From Glaciozyma antarctica PI12 (taxonomy: Eukaryota > Basidiomycota > Microbotryomycetes > Kriegeriales > Camptobasidiaceae), in contig KZ627161.1 of NCBI GenBank assembly GCA_002917775.1, positions 1,632,305-1,696,304 of the forward strand: 64,000 nucleotides of DNA, read 5' to 3'. How positions within the stretch are numbered: position 1 is the first letter of the stretch; each line of letters begins with the position of its first letter. This document shows, in pieces, positions 32,637 through 43,848 of this stretch. Made by a program: the position numbers and the translations under genes. The notes below the pieces were generated by a model, which saw only the letters and a list, made by a program, of their open reading frames with translations, was not told where the DNA came from and did no database searches.

Positions 32637-35120
32637 TTACTCCTCCGCCGTCAACTGCGACGAGTCCAATCCAATCGAGTGAAGTAGCAAATCGACGTTG
32701 CGCTGCGAAAAGTCACCACGTCAGCACACACCCCAAAAGCTCGTCGAAGAGAGAACGCACAATCTTCAAGCTCGCGACCTCGGGCGTCACGCGTCCCTTC
32801 TTCGCGCTCGTCACGTTCTCCAGCACCTTTTCCCGCACGGCCATCACCAGGCTCTGCTGCTGCTGCGGGTCCGCACACACGGCGACGGCAGCGAGGAAGC
32901 GCCAAACGGGCTCATCATCGAGGTCGATATCGGGTCGAACGGCGTTGATTGACGCGGCCGACTGGCCAGAGAGGTAGTACCCTGGTCCGAAGGGGAGGGC
33001 CGAGACGGCGCGGGTCGAGGGGAAGAGGGAGGGGAGGTCGGCGGAAAGGGCGTGGAAGAGCTGCGTGAAGGTTTGCTGCCATTGCGCGAGATCTTGGGCC
33101 TCGGGAGGAGGGGTCGCCTGCTTGAGTGACTCGGCGTGCGAGAGGAAGACCGTGAGGAACGCGACTCCGGGCTGAGGGAGCGAGCAACGTCAGCTTGCGA
33201 GCGAACGGGATAGGATCGAGACGAACCTTGGACTTGACGACCTTCATGATGTCGTTGCGCTCGATGAGGAGTCCCACCATGCCGGTGACCATGCGAAGAG
33301 GAGCTCGGCCAATGACAGCCATGACGGGAGAGATCATCGCGTTGAGGAAGACGTCCGTCTTGAGCTCGACCGCCGCGCGACGCTGCTTGCCTTCGAGGTT
33401 TCCGGTCGAAAGCTTGTTGACGTCGTCGGTCGCGTCGAGGAGGGGCGCGTCGCGGACGGTGTCGAGCGTGTCGAAGGTCGCGACCATGAGGGTGAGAAGC
33501 GTGAGAGTCTGCTCGGGAGAAAGGTGGCGGAGGGCGCGGGGAAGGATGCGCTTGCCCTTGAGGACGGAAACGAGGGAGATGAAGGGGTGGGGAACGCTGA
33601 ATCGGAGGATGTGAGTGAGGTGCTGGGAGAGTGAGTGCGAATCGACTGACCTGATGTCGAGAGGCTGCATCACGCGAAGAGTCGTCCAGAGCTTGTCTGC
33701 CAACTCAGCGTACTTCGAATCCCTGCGACGACATCGAATCAGCTCGTCGATCGTATCGGCAGGGCAAAAACTGCGAGCTCACCACTCCTCCAGCGCCTTC
33801 GCAGTCGCCTCAACGTGCTCATCAGCCGAGGGATCCTCGGGCATGGCCTCCTGCCTCGCCTTCGCCGCTCCAGCATTCGCCAGCAACGCTGGCTGGATCC
33901 TCCTCAGCTGCTCCAAGTCGAGGACAGCGTCGTAAATCTCCTCGACGATCGTCAAGACGGCACGGTGCGACAATGGCGCACGGTGACCGTGCTCATCCAC
34001 GTCTGCTCCTGCGCCAGTCAAAGCGGTATGGCGATGGTCGGTAGAGGAGGAAATGAGACCGGCGAGGAGAGCGTGTCCTGCACTGGGACCGGAAGAGGAG
34101 GGAGGGGGAGGAGTGGAGGAGACTTGTAGGAGTTGACGAGGTGCTGAGCGAGTGCGGAGAGCGATCTTGCCGAGGGCGCCGTCGAGCGAGACTGCGAGCG
34201 AGGTAGGTCAGCGAGGCTCAGCAACTGCGAATGAGGGAGACCGGAACGCACGCTGTCCCGACTTGTTGCGCTGCTTCGCGACGTCGACAAGACGCTGCAC
34301 GTTCTGTGCCATCTTGTTCATCGCGTTCTCCCGCCTGGTCGGCTTCCGCTCTCTGCGTCGACCTCCGCTACCACCACCTCCTCCTCCTCCTCCGCCGCCA
34401 CCGCCCTGCATCATCGGCCCAGGTCCTCCGCCGTTCGCATTCGCGTTGCGCGACATCTTGATCGCCGCCATGATGTGGAAGTAGAAGTCGTCGGCGTAGG
34501 GATCGTCGGTAACGAGCTGCGAGACCTGGATGCGCGTGATGAAGTCCTTGTCCGAGTTCGACATGAGGTTGTTGTGCTTCGCCTATTCCCACATCACAGT
34601 CAGCTCTCCACTCTTTCCGTCTCAACAATGATAGCGAACGCACCATGGACGCGATCTTGGCCGCCTTGCTCTTACGCTTAGCCTCCATCATCTCGTGCTC
34701 CCTGATCCTCGTCTCGACGTTCCTGATCAACTCCTCCCCAGCAGCCGCCTGCTTCTGTCCCTCCGTCTGCTCCGCCGGTTCCGTCGCTCCCGCCTCCTTC
34801 TGCGCCTGAATCTGCGCCTGCTGCCTGCTCGCCTGGAGCTGCGCGCCGACGAGCGAAGGGTGCTGCGTGTGCTGGTTCATCGAGAGGTACTGAAGGCCTT
34901 GCTCGACCGAGGCGACGCTTCCCTGCGAGGGGAGAGGCGGGAAGAGTGTGCCCATCATGTTGCCGGGCGCGGCTGTCGGGACGTTCGGTGGGAGGTTGGA
35001 AAGAGGTTGCTGGGCGGGGTGAAGGGAAGGGGAGGGGAGGTTGGGAGGAGGAAGCATGCCGGGAGGGAAGAGGCCGGGACGACCCTGCTGGAAGGGAGGC
35101 TGCTGGAACGGCTGCTGTTG

Positions 35121-35156
<36 letters not shown>

Positions 35157-36013
35157 TTGGAGGTGCTGCTGCTGGAGGAAGTGCTGTTGCTGCTGTTGCT
35201 GGAACTGCTGCTGCGAGAACCCAGGGCCAGGCATCCCAGGCATCCCCGGAGGAAAGTCAAAGGGCGGCTGTCCAAAGGATCCATTCGGCTGCTGAGGGAA
35301 GGGGTGCTGCTGCTGCTGGTTCTGGTGCTGCTGGTGCTGAGGAGGGTACGCCGACTGGAGCTGAGGCGAAGGGGCGTATTGCTGCTGCTGCTGCTGCTGC
35401 TGGCTGGGGGACGGGCTGAGGCGAGCGTGCGTTACGGAGCATCTCCGCCTCGACCTCCTCGAGCGTCAGCGGCCGACCAGCCCTCTGCTGAGCAGGTTGC
35501 TGGTGAGCGTTCGCCTGCGCCCTCAACTCGGCCTCGATCTCCTCCAACGTCCTCGCGCCTCGGCGGGGTTGCAGCTGTTGCTGCTGCTGAGCGGCGGGCT
35601 GGTGCTGAGGGAAGGAGGATTGGAGCGGCGTGGCGGAGAGGAGGGGATCGGCATCGAGGGTGTGCCACGGCGACGGGCGGGCGGGCTGGTGCGTGGTGCT
35701 GGTCCAGCTCGACTCTGCGGGGACGAGAGGCTGGGCTCCTCCTAGGAAGCGGGAGGTGGATCCAGCGAAGTCGAAGTCACGACCTGCACACGAGGAGGAC
35801 GAGCGCAAGAGTCAGCTCGCCGTCTCCTCCACGAACCCTCCAGCCTGGCCACTGCTGCTGCCACTCACCAACTGGAGCGCTGGTCTCGATCTCGACGTCA
35901 CCAAAGGTCTCGTCGTTGTATTCGTTGAGGCCTTCCTCGAGCAATCCTCCGAGACCGTCTTCTTCGAGGGCGCCGTAGTCGTAGACTTGGAGGTCCTCCG
36001 GAAAGAACGACAT
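32637..36013 (-). CDS. PAT1: PAT1, activator of mRNA decapping
   Basis: Pat1 bridges the Lsm1-7 ring, Dhh1 and the decapping enzyme on deadenylated mRNA in P-bodies. From ATG 36013 the N-terminus is MSFFPEDLQVYDYGALEEDG, the family's acidic start. A long Gln/Pro-rich region follows, with polyglutamine encoded at 35101-35213 and a shorter run at 35380-35402. The core begins with EAKRKSKAAKIASMAKHNNLMSNSDKDFITRIQVSQL and YADDFYFHIMAAIK. A poly-Gly run (34.37-34.41 kb) precedes RRRERKPTRRENAM. The alpha-helical C-terminal domain includes YDAVLDLEQLRR, ADKLWTTLRVMQPLD and TALVDVFLNAMISPV-like ISPVMAVIGRAPLRM. TAA is at 32637. Between the N-terminal part and the first polyQ run the frame steps by +1 at a run of five C on the coding strand (35406-35410). 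About seven introns. Confidence 0.92.
34370..34406. repeat. poly-glycine coding repeat in PAT1
   Basis: A CCN-rich run on the + strand encodes about twelve consecutive Gly on the minus strand, between the conserved MSRNANANGGG and RRRERKP parts of PAT1. Confidence 0.8.
35101..35213. repeat. CAG/CTG trinucleotide tract (polyglutamine in PAT1)
   Basis: Nearly pure CTG repeats (longest at 35127-35153) interrupted by TTG encode more than twenty Gln in two blocks on the minus strand. The tract is likely length-variable between strains. A second, shorter CTG block is at 35380-35402. Confidence 0.9.
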
Positions 36014-36209
36014 GGTGGTCGGTGTACTTGTGTGGCTGTAGTCGGAGAGGGTGGGCGGAAGTGGTCGAAGAGAGAGGGAGTTGACCTCGACCTCACCAAG
36101 TCGTTCAACTCTCGGCGCCCTGGCTCTCCCTCCTCCCATCAACACCAGACTCGCTCAAACTCTAGGAGAACACAGTCTTCCAGCCAGGCCGACTTCACTT
36201 CTCCCCCAA

Positions 36210-38297
36210 ATGCCGCCCTGTTTTGACCGGAGTCGTGCTGCTCTCCTCGCCTTTGCCCTCCTCCTCGTCCTCCCCTCTCTCGCCAGCGCCGTTCCCCGCG
36301 ACACCACTCCTGCCGACTTGCAACCTCTCAATCTCCGTTACCCGCACCCCGCAAGCCGCACCGACCAGACCTACGAGGAGCCCAGCCTTGAAGACCTCTC
36401 CTTCGTCGATCTCACCTTGCCCGAGGAGGGCGTCAACCCCGCTCCCGTGTGGGCTCGACACCCTCTAGTGTCTCCTCCTGTACCGCACAAGCAGATTCCA
36501 GGAAAGCGGGACATCATCACTGTGTCTGAGGCTCCGTTTCCGCCTGCAGCATGTGAGCTCGGCATTCGTTACGAGGGGAGGAGGTCTCGGAGCTGACTAG
36601 GACTTGGCGGGCGCAGATGTGGATATAAACAACCTTACAACGATAGCGTTGATCTCTCAGGCGGCGGTGGCTCGAATGCAGACGTGGTACGAGGACGGAT
36701 TGTATCAGTGCGTCCTATGCTGTTGTTGCGGTCTGGGGAGGCAGCTCACCTTTTCTTGCTCGCAGATGGACGGCTTGGTGGCAAGTACCGGTGCTCGGTA
36801 TGGCGTACGCGAACCTCGATCGTGCTCTCGGGAATCAGGGTAGGTCTTTCGAGGTCTGGGACTGTTCGCTGCTGATGCATTTCTCACAGGGAACAAGCTG
36901 CTCATCGAGGACGTGCTCAACAAGAACTCCGACTTTGGCTGGATAATTGACGATTACATCGATGATCAGAGTGCGTGCTTCGCGTTGAGCCAGCTCATGC
37001 GCGCAGCTGACCCTTCGCAGGCTGGTGGGCGATGTTTGCTCTGCGAGGTTATGAGCTATATGGCAACGAGACGTGGCTAGATTTAACTGTCAAGATTGCG
37101 GCCAACAACACGCTCTACTGGGACGAGAGCTGTGGTGGTGGTGTGCTCTGGCTCACCTGGCGGCCTCTGATCAAGAATACGATCACGAACGGGTGAGTTC
37201 GTTTCCGCAACCTTGGCTCCCGCTACCAGCCTACTGACTCCCCGCAACTTCAGCCTACACTTTTCAACGCTCGCACGGCTATATCGGTACACAGGCGACC
37301 AGATGTACTACGACGAAGCTCTCAAGACTCTCAACTGGTGGCTCGGCTGGGCCTTCGAAGCCAGCACCGGTCGCATCTACGACACGATCAACTCCCCAGG
37401 CTGCGTTCCCGTCGCGCTTGAATCGTGGACGTACAATTCGGGGGCATTCCTCTTCGGCCTCGCAGACTTGTTCTATGCGACAGGGAACGAGACGCTCCTC
37501 GATCTCGGGAGGTCGATCGCCTATGCCGCCATTCGCGACTTTTCGATGGAGGGTACAGGGATTCTCGAGGAGGGGTGCGAGACGGACCCGCAGCCTTCGC
37601 CGGACCTCCCTCCGGGTTGCCAGCAGGACGAGCTCGTCGTGCGTTCTTCTTCCGTTCTTTGCGAAACGCTGAGCTGACGAGTTGTTCTCGGGCGCAGTTC
37701 AAGGGTATCCTCGTGATGGGAATGTCGGAGCTCTACGTTGCACGACCGGACGAGAACATCTACAACTATATCAATACGCAGCTTCTCTCGGTCGTTTGGA
37801 ACAACATCGACGATACCTGGCTCTTTGGGCAATGGTGGGAGGGTCCTGTGAGTCCTTCTCTCACGCTCCGATGGGCCCATTTGCTGACGCCGTCGTGTCG
37901 CAGTGGAACGAAACTACCGCAGGTTCGTCCTTCGTCGGCTCGCTCGCTCGCGCAGGACCTCACTAACCTCGCTCTCATCACTAGGACCGAAAACGCAGGT
38001 CAACACGCTCTGCCTCCTCTCCGCCGCAGCAACCATCAACGCCGATTTGTTCGTCCTTCGCTCGTCGCCGTCTCTCGCTCCTCGCTGACTTCTTTCTCTC
38101 AGCCTCGCACGAGCAAACGCCGATGACCGCGTCAACGTCACGAATCAAGTCGGCGTTCCTGGTGGCCTGACGACCCAGAAGACTGGGACGGCAGGTACGA
38201 CAGCGCGCGATAACGCTGGGCTGAAGACTGGGCCGCCGAGTTGGATCGCTGGATTTGGAGTCGTTATTGTTGGAGGATTCGCGCTGTTGTTACTGTA
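36210..38297 (+). CDS. GH76 alpha-1,6-mannanase-like wall protein (DFG5/DCW1 type)
   Basis: This is an extracellular, membrane-anchored enzyme thought to link GPI-mannoproteins to wall glucan in fungi. ATG 36210 begins a signal peptide (MPPCFDRSRAALLAFALLLVLPSLASA). After a Pro-rich pro-region come ARMQTWYEDGLYQ and GMAYANLDRALGN, then the catalytic Asp pair in IDDYIDDQSWWAMFALRGYE, DESCGGGVLWLTW, RLYRYTGDQMYYDEALKTLNWW and GAFLFGLADLFYATGN. The C-terminus ends in GPPSWIAGFGVVIVGGFALLLL, a GPI-signal or membrane anchor. About ten introns. Length, about 480 residues, fits. A long N-terminal segment (about 90 residues) before the catalytic barrel is unlike yeast Dfg5. It is divergent from PAT1 with 196 bases between starts. 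Confidence 0.88.
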
Positions 38298-38450
38298 GCT
38301 TCCTATACATTGTATCAATACAGCCCCCTTTATCGGTGCAATCGCAGGCACTTTCTATAGAATTATCGAGGAGGGAACGACTCCGGCTGCTCGCACGGAC
38401 CGCCCCGGCTTCTGGGGCCCCGCGCGGTCGGCTCTTTTCTCTCTCGAACG

Positions 38451-40754
38451 ATGCCGCCTTCGACGTCGACGAACACGCTTTACTCGGTGGAGGAAGTGGC
38501 AAAGGTGAGCGCGCCAGCTTCTGTCGAACTCTGCGCGCGCTGGAGCTCACCTCGTTCCTGGCTGACTAGCACTCGCGCGATGGAGACCTCTGGATGTGAG
38601 TACTCAAAGCTCGTCCACCTACGCACAGCTAATCCCGCCGGGCAGCATCATTGACACCGTCGTCTACGACCTCTCCCGCTTCGCCGACATGCATCCAGGC
38701 GGAACTCACGTCCTTCTCACCGAAGGAATCGCCGGCAGCGACGCCTCAGAGGCTTTCTTCTCTCTCCATCGTTCCGAGGTCCTCCAGAAGTACGAGCGCC
38801 TTCTAATTGGTCGGATTCGAGACGCCGTACCGCAGTACATCCTGCCCATCCCAGGAGCGCTCTCCCCTGTCCCTCACGCCGAGCCTGGATGGCTGGCACC
38901 GTCCTTCCAAACGCCGTATTACGACGACAGCCATCGTGCGCTGCAGAAGGAGATGAGGATGTTCTTTGACGCCGAGGTTAAGAAGGAGGCGAGGGAGCAT
39001 GAGGTCTCGCACGAGCGGCCGACGAAGGAGCTGGTGGAGTTGATGGGGACTCCGAGGTGGGAGATTCACGCCAGTGCGTTCTTTTCTCCTGTTCTCCACC
39101 GAGTTGGTGTGCTGAATTCGGTCGTGCAGTGCGGATGGGTCCTGGAAAGCACCTGTACGGAAGGACTTTGCCTGGCGGCGTCGACCCCAAGGCGTTCAAC
39201 TATTTCCACGAGCTCGTCGTGATCCAGGAGCTGGTCAGGATTGGCGCACCGGGGTACATGGCAGGTGCGTTGACTTGAGTGATCACCCTGCGAAGGCGCT
39301 GATGTTAATCTCGCACAACAGGTCTCCAAGCCGGCATGGTTATAGGTAGGCCTTTCCGACGACACTCGCTCCGCGAGGCATCGGCTGATGAACTCTCTTC
39401 GTCGCTCCGCAGGACTTCCCCCAATCCTCAACTACGGAACCGCCGAGATGCAGCAGAAGCTCTTGCCCGATATTCTCACAGGCAAGAAGTTCATCTCCCT
39501 TGCGATGTGAGTAAACTTGCGTCCGATCTTGTTTCGTTAACGCTAACGAGCTCCCATAAATTCTCAGCAGCGAAGCAGCAGCTGGCAGCGACGTTCAGGG
39601 GATGACGACTTGGGCGCGCAAGACGCCTTGCGGACGTTTCTTCGAAGTGACGGGGAGCAAGAAATGGGTGCGTCGTCTCGCTGCGCTTCTTTAACTTCGC
39701 TAATACGAGCGTTCTAAAGATCACGAACGGCCACTTCTCGGATTTCTTCATGACGGGAGTTCGCACGAGCGAGACGTCGCTGTCGATGCTGCTCATCCCT
39801 CGCTCCGACGCCGTCGAAACCAAGCTCATCAAGACGAGCTACTCGCACGCGGCGGGGACGGCGACGGTGCACTTTGACCATGCTCGGGTGCCGGTGGAGA
39901 ACTTGCTGGGCGAGGAAGGGAACGGGTTGAAGGTCATTTTGAGCAACTTGTGAGTGCGATTCGATCCTAGGCTGACTTCGCTCGCGCTGACGATTTTTCG
40001 ACAGCAACCACGAACGCTGGGTTATCTGCTGTCGCATTGCTCGCTACAGTCGTGTCATCTACGAAGGTCCGCACGATCCATCCTCTCTCCGCGCCACTTC
40101 TCATCATTGCAAACTCCGCAGAGTCGTTCAAGTGGGCTCATCTGCGAAAGGTCTTCGGTCAGCACCTCTCGCTCCTCTCCTCGAATTCGCACTGACGGAC
40201 GTCGCAGGCAAGCCTCTCATTGACCAGCCCGTCATTCGACAAAAGTTCGCTACGATGCTCGCCAAGGTCGAAGCAGGTCAGAGCTGGCTCGAACACCTCA
40301 CGTTCCAGATGTACGTCGCTCCTCCTACTTGCGCTCTCCTTGCCTAACTCGCTTTCGGCACCAGGTGCCACATGGACTACGCCGAGCAGGCGAAGCGTCT
40401 CGGAGGACCTATGGCGCTCCTCAAGTTCTACCTCAGTCGTTCGGGGGGAGAGAGTACGTCCTTCGCACTCGTTTATGATCCGCGAGAAGGTTGCTGACTC
40501 GAAGTTTTTCAAGTCGCCGACGACGCGGTCCAGATTTGGGGCGGGCGAGGCATCACGCAGGGTGGAATGGGCGTCTTTATCGAGACATTCCAACGTGCGT
40601 ACAAATTTGATAGCCTGCTGGGAGGTTCTGAGGAAGGTACGTCGTGTCTTTTTGCGCGTCGAAGGCTCCTCGCTGATGTCGCTGCTGACCTACAGTCCTC
40701 GCGGACCTTGGAACGCGCCAGGCGATGAAGTTCATGCCCAAGGCTGTTCTGTAG
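38451..40754 (+). CDS. cytochrome b5-acyl-CoA dehydrogenase fusion
   Basis: This is a flavoenzyme that oxidises acyl-CoA, fused to an N-terminal haem domain. The cytochrome b5 part is residues about 1-90: [42 protein letters not shown], with the HPGG haem ligand and a second His in FFSLHRSEV. The ACAD part then has GLPPILNYGTAEMQQKLLPDIL, the FAD-binding SEAAAGSDVQGMTT, KKWITNGHFSDFFMTGVRT, NHERWVICCRIARYSR, DDAVQIWGGRGITQGG and a C-terminal FMPKAVL. Frames join cleanly over about twelve introns. Such fusions are known in fungi and are probably cytosolic or peroxisomal; the chain-length preference is unknown. Start ATG 38451 lies 154 bases after the GH76 stop on the same strand. Confidence 0.9.
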
Positions 40755-41172
40755 ATGGTTTTGCAACCTGTGCATAGGGAATGGAGTGCGCTTGCGAGAT
40801 TTCAGAGAAAACGCGCGCTCAGAGATGTAAAGATGGCGTCAGCAAAAGCGCCCGAGCTGGCTTGCGAAGATGGTGACTTTGGTTCGACGTTCGGGTTCGC
40901 ATCATTCCTACGCTCTCTACAGTCGATCGTAGGAGGGGAGAAAAGCGATGGACTATGTAGGTAACGCGTATGCGTCGCTTGGGGTTGAGGAATGGGAAAG
41001 AGGCTCGCTTCTCAGGAAAGAGCGAGCAGGAAGGAATCGCAGTGATGGAGACAGAGGCTGGTATTTTCAAAGGGGTGTGCAAGCATCTAATTCAGATCGA
41101 ATCAAGTTGCACTGGAGAAGAAGAGAGTTAGAACCGGCGTGCGAAAGGAGCGAAGACGCCTGCTCACCTTTT
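40755..41172. other. convergent 3' region
   Basis: This is 418 bases between the stop codons of the ACAD fusion (+) and the first ice-binding gene (-). It should contain two 3' UTRs. No gene or repeat is seen. Confidence 0.5.
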
Positions 41173-42457
41173 TTAGAGCCAGCGAACGACGGAGCGCTTG
41201 GTGACGACCTCGGGCTCGGGATCGAAGGGAGCAACAACGGTGGCCTTCTGGAGAGCGACCTCAGTCTGGGCGAGGATGCGGCCGAACATGGAAGCCTCGG
41301 TCTGGAGGGTGACTCCGGTGGCGGCGAGGACGATACCCTCGAAGTGGGAGCGGTCGCCGAAGGTGACGGCGTCGGCGACGGCCCAGACGATGTTGGTAGC
41401 GTTGGCACCCCTGTGGAATTGTTGTTAGAACTCGGGGAGACGGAGCGACGAAAGAAGAAAAAACGCACGAGGTGAGGGTCTGTGGAGGGAAGGCGTCGTT
41501 AGCGTCTGTTGCAAGAATGGGGCAGCGAGGGACGTACGATCTTGGTGTCGGAAGCCATCCTGACGGTACCGGCGACCTGGAGCACCCAGGTGTCCTCGGC
41601 GCTGGAGGGCAGGAGCAAAGTTAGAACCCGACTGGCGAGACGGCGAAGCAGAAAGAGCTCACGTTCCGCTAAAGAAGCAAATCATCAGTGCATGCTCGCA
41701 GTAAAGAAGGAGGAGAGGCAACGCACTTGAAGACGAGGTCGGTGGGGAGGATCACGTTCGAGCTCCACTTGTACAATCCGGGAGCGAGGGTGAGGCCACT
41801 GAGATCTCCGTCGTTGAGCTCAATCTCGTCGGGGTTGACGAAGCCGTTAGCCTGGACGTCTGTGGAAGGCATAGCGTCAGCGAGTGGCCAAGAAAGCGTC
41901 TAGGAAAAGACGCACAGGCGGTCTCCATGTTGGAGACGGCGGCGGTGAGGTAAGCGGGAGTAGGGTTGCTGGAATGAAAACATTAGCTCGTGTTCTCCGC
42001 CTGAGAGCTCCGACTCACCTCATGTCAGCAGCGTAGATGGCGCCGTTGACGTAGGGAGACTGGGCGACGGCGGTGGAGGATCCTGGAAGAGCAGAGGCAT
42101 TAGCAAATGGAGGCAGAGGCGCGAACAGAGAGAGTACGTACCGAAGCTGGTGCTAAATCCGGTGATGTAGCTGAGGGCGGCAGGCGAAACTCCCTGCGTA
42201 GATGGTCAGCGTCGCATGGCGAGGAGGGCGAGGTGAAGGAACTCACAATGTCGCCGGTGACCGAGCAATCGGGCACGCTGGACACTCCGGCGGCAGCCAG
42301 AATGGCAAAGTTTCCGGCAACTCCAAGGTCGACGGTGAGATCACGCTGTGCGTTGGCCATGGCCTGGGGGAGGGAGTCAGCGAGGGCTTCGCAAGGTCAA
42401 GGAGAGAGAACTTACGGCGAGGCCGACGACGAGGAGAGAGACGAGCGAGGAGGACAT
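41173..42457 (-). CDS. secreted ice-binding protein, DUF3494 family (copy 1)
   Basis: DUF3494 proteins bind ice planes with a flat beta-helix face and protect cells from freezing and recrystallisation. ATG 42457 gives a signal peptide (MSSSLVSLLVVGLAAMANAQ), then RDLTVDLGVAGNFAILAAAGVSSVP, SVTGDIGVSPAALSYITGF, YVNGAIYAADM, LTLAPGLYKWSSNVILPTDLVF, DTWVLQVAG, NIVWAVADAVTFGDRSHFEGIVLAATGVTLQ and MFGRILAQTEVALQKATV, ending VKRSVVRWL-like at TAA 41173. These blocks run in the canonical order. About eight short introns give a product near 255 residues, close to the roughly 260 of known yeast members. It is the same strand and family as copy 2, 1.4 kb upstream, so a tandem duplication is likely; sequence divergence suggests it is not recent. 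Confidence 0.93.
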
Positions 42458-43848
42458 GACTAAGGAGTGGGTTGAAGGAAGTGCGGGTGAGGAGAAGTGG
42501 ATGAAGAGAAGAGAGAAGCAGACGACCGACGCTGGATTTTATGGAATTGACGGACTGATGACGGGTCGCCGCGTCTTCCCTCCTGGCAATCTGAGTTGAA
42601 CAAGTGCCGATGCAGAGAGGAGAAGCATCAGGTAATACTACGCCCAGCTGGCAGCCACGACAGAAAAGGGAGCGAAAGAGAGTTGAACGAAGGCAAAACC
42701 GCGGTCCGGTAGTGCGAAATTCGGCCGTCGATCATTCTTATTCGCCACCAAAGGCCACGAAGCAGGAGCAATGTGTACTAGCAGGGCCTGCGTCCGCCCA
42801 GACAAACAAACGGGCGGGCGTGGAAGGGTCTGGTTCCGCCGAGCAGTGACCCTGGACCCGCGCGAGCTTGTAGGCTTTTGTCCAGCGGGAACAGCAGAGT
42901 TGGAGGGCGCTGAGTAGTTGCTGAGTCTCGCTGAGTACACCAGAACCGAGCTAAGCTGTTCTGAGCAGCACCGAGAGCTTCGAGGCGAGTACCTGCTTGC
43001 AAATCCTCCTCCGTGCCGTTCACCCAAGGTGGCGAGCGAGTGACGGAGGAAGGAAGAGGGGCAACGTCCTCGCTCGGGCGCTAGAATCGACAGGAACGAC
43101 CCCGCTGATAAGTAAGTACTCCCAAGCAGATCCGACTAGGAGTGATGAGGAATCAGGAAAGAGGGCGGAAGGCGGGAAGTCACTTGGCGCATCTCGGCCA
43201 GCGCGCGTGGGTCCCTCTCGGAGGGTATGCGAAGGAGATTGCTCCACGACGCACGTCGACGGTCGCTGTGGTGGTAGATGAGGCTCACGCTGCCAGTAAT
43301 TCAGCTGCCTTCCAGTTCGTTGGAGTTTATAAGCCCCCGTTCCTGCCGCCGTTGCTTTTCGACCGAGGTCCCATCTGGGTATCTCCGGAATGCAAATGAC
43401 TGCGTGTCCTCCGCGAAATCTGCTGGCTAAAGCCAATGTGGTAGCCTCCAAGAAGGGTATAAGGATCGCTAGATTGCGAGAGAAAGGGCAGGTTCCAGGT
43501 CGGCAGAGACGGAGCGCAGAGAACGGGACGCGCGGGTTTGGGGGAAGAAGCGACGACAGAGTACACAAAGCAACGCAGCGAGCTCAGGCACAAGCCAGCG
43601 ATTAGTCGACTGAAGAACCTGCAGTTGATACCGATGCAGTTTAGTCCGAAGCGAGGTCAATGGTCGGCAAGGCTTGCGAAGCTCGAAACCAAAATGCCGA
43701 AGTCAAGCGCAATCTACCAGATCCTCTCCGGATGTGCAAGTCGACAATAAAAGAGCAAGCGCGAAGCAGAGAGGAATCGAGCAGACAGATGCGCACAGGG
43801 AAAAATCGAGAATGGGAGAGGGGGTTTATTGACAGGGGGAGGCGACGT
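42458..43848. promoter_or_regulatory. 1.4 kb region between the ice-binding genes, promoter of copy 1
   Basis: This is the longest gene-free stretch in the window. It holds the promoter of copy 1 (minus strand), with a TATA-like CATAAAAT about 80 bases before its ATG (near 42535-42545). The 3' UTR of copy 2 is at the other end. A CCAAT-like AGCCAATG lies at about 43431. Open frames here (for example minus strand 43020-43568) lack recognisable protein features. No repeat was seen. Confidence 0.45.

Noticed and set aside
35111-35153. CTG tract as a CRISPR-like or regulatory repeat
   Set aside because: It is a plain trinucleotide run in phase with the PAT1 reading frame, encoding glutamine.
34695-35978. 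427-residue + strand open frame, very Leu/Arg-rich
   Set aside because: It is the antisense shadow of the PAT1 Gln-rich coding region; CTG repeats read as poly-Leu. PAT1 on the other strand has conserved domains.
43020-43568. 182-residue minus-strand open frame in the ice-binding spacer
   Set aside because: No signal peptide, domain, intron pattern or codon bias like its neighbours; more likely chance.
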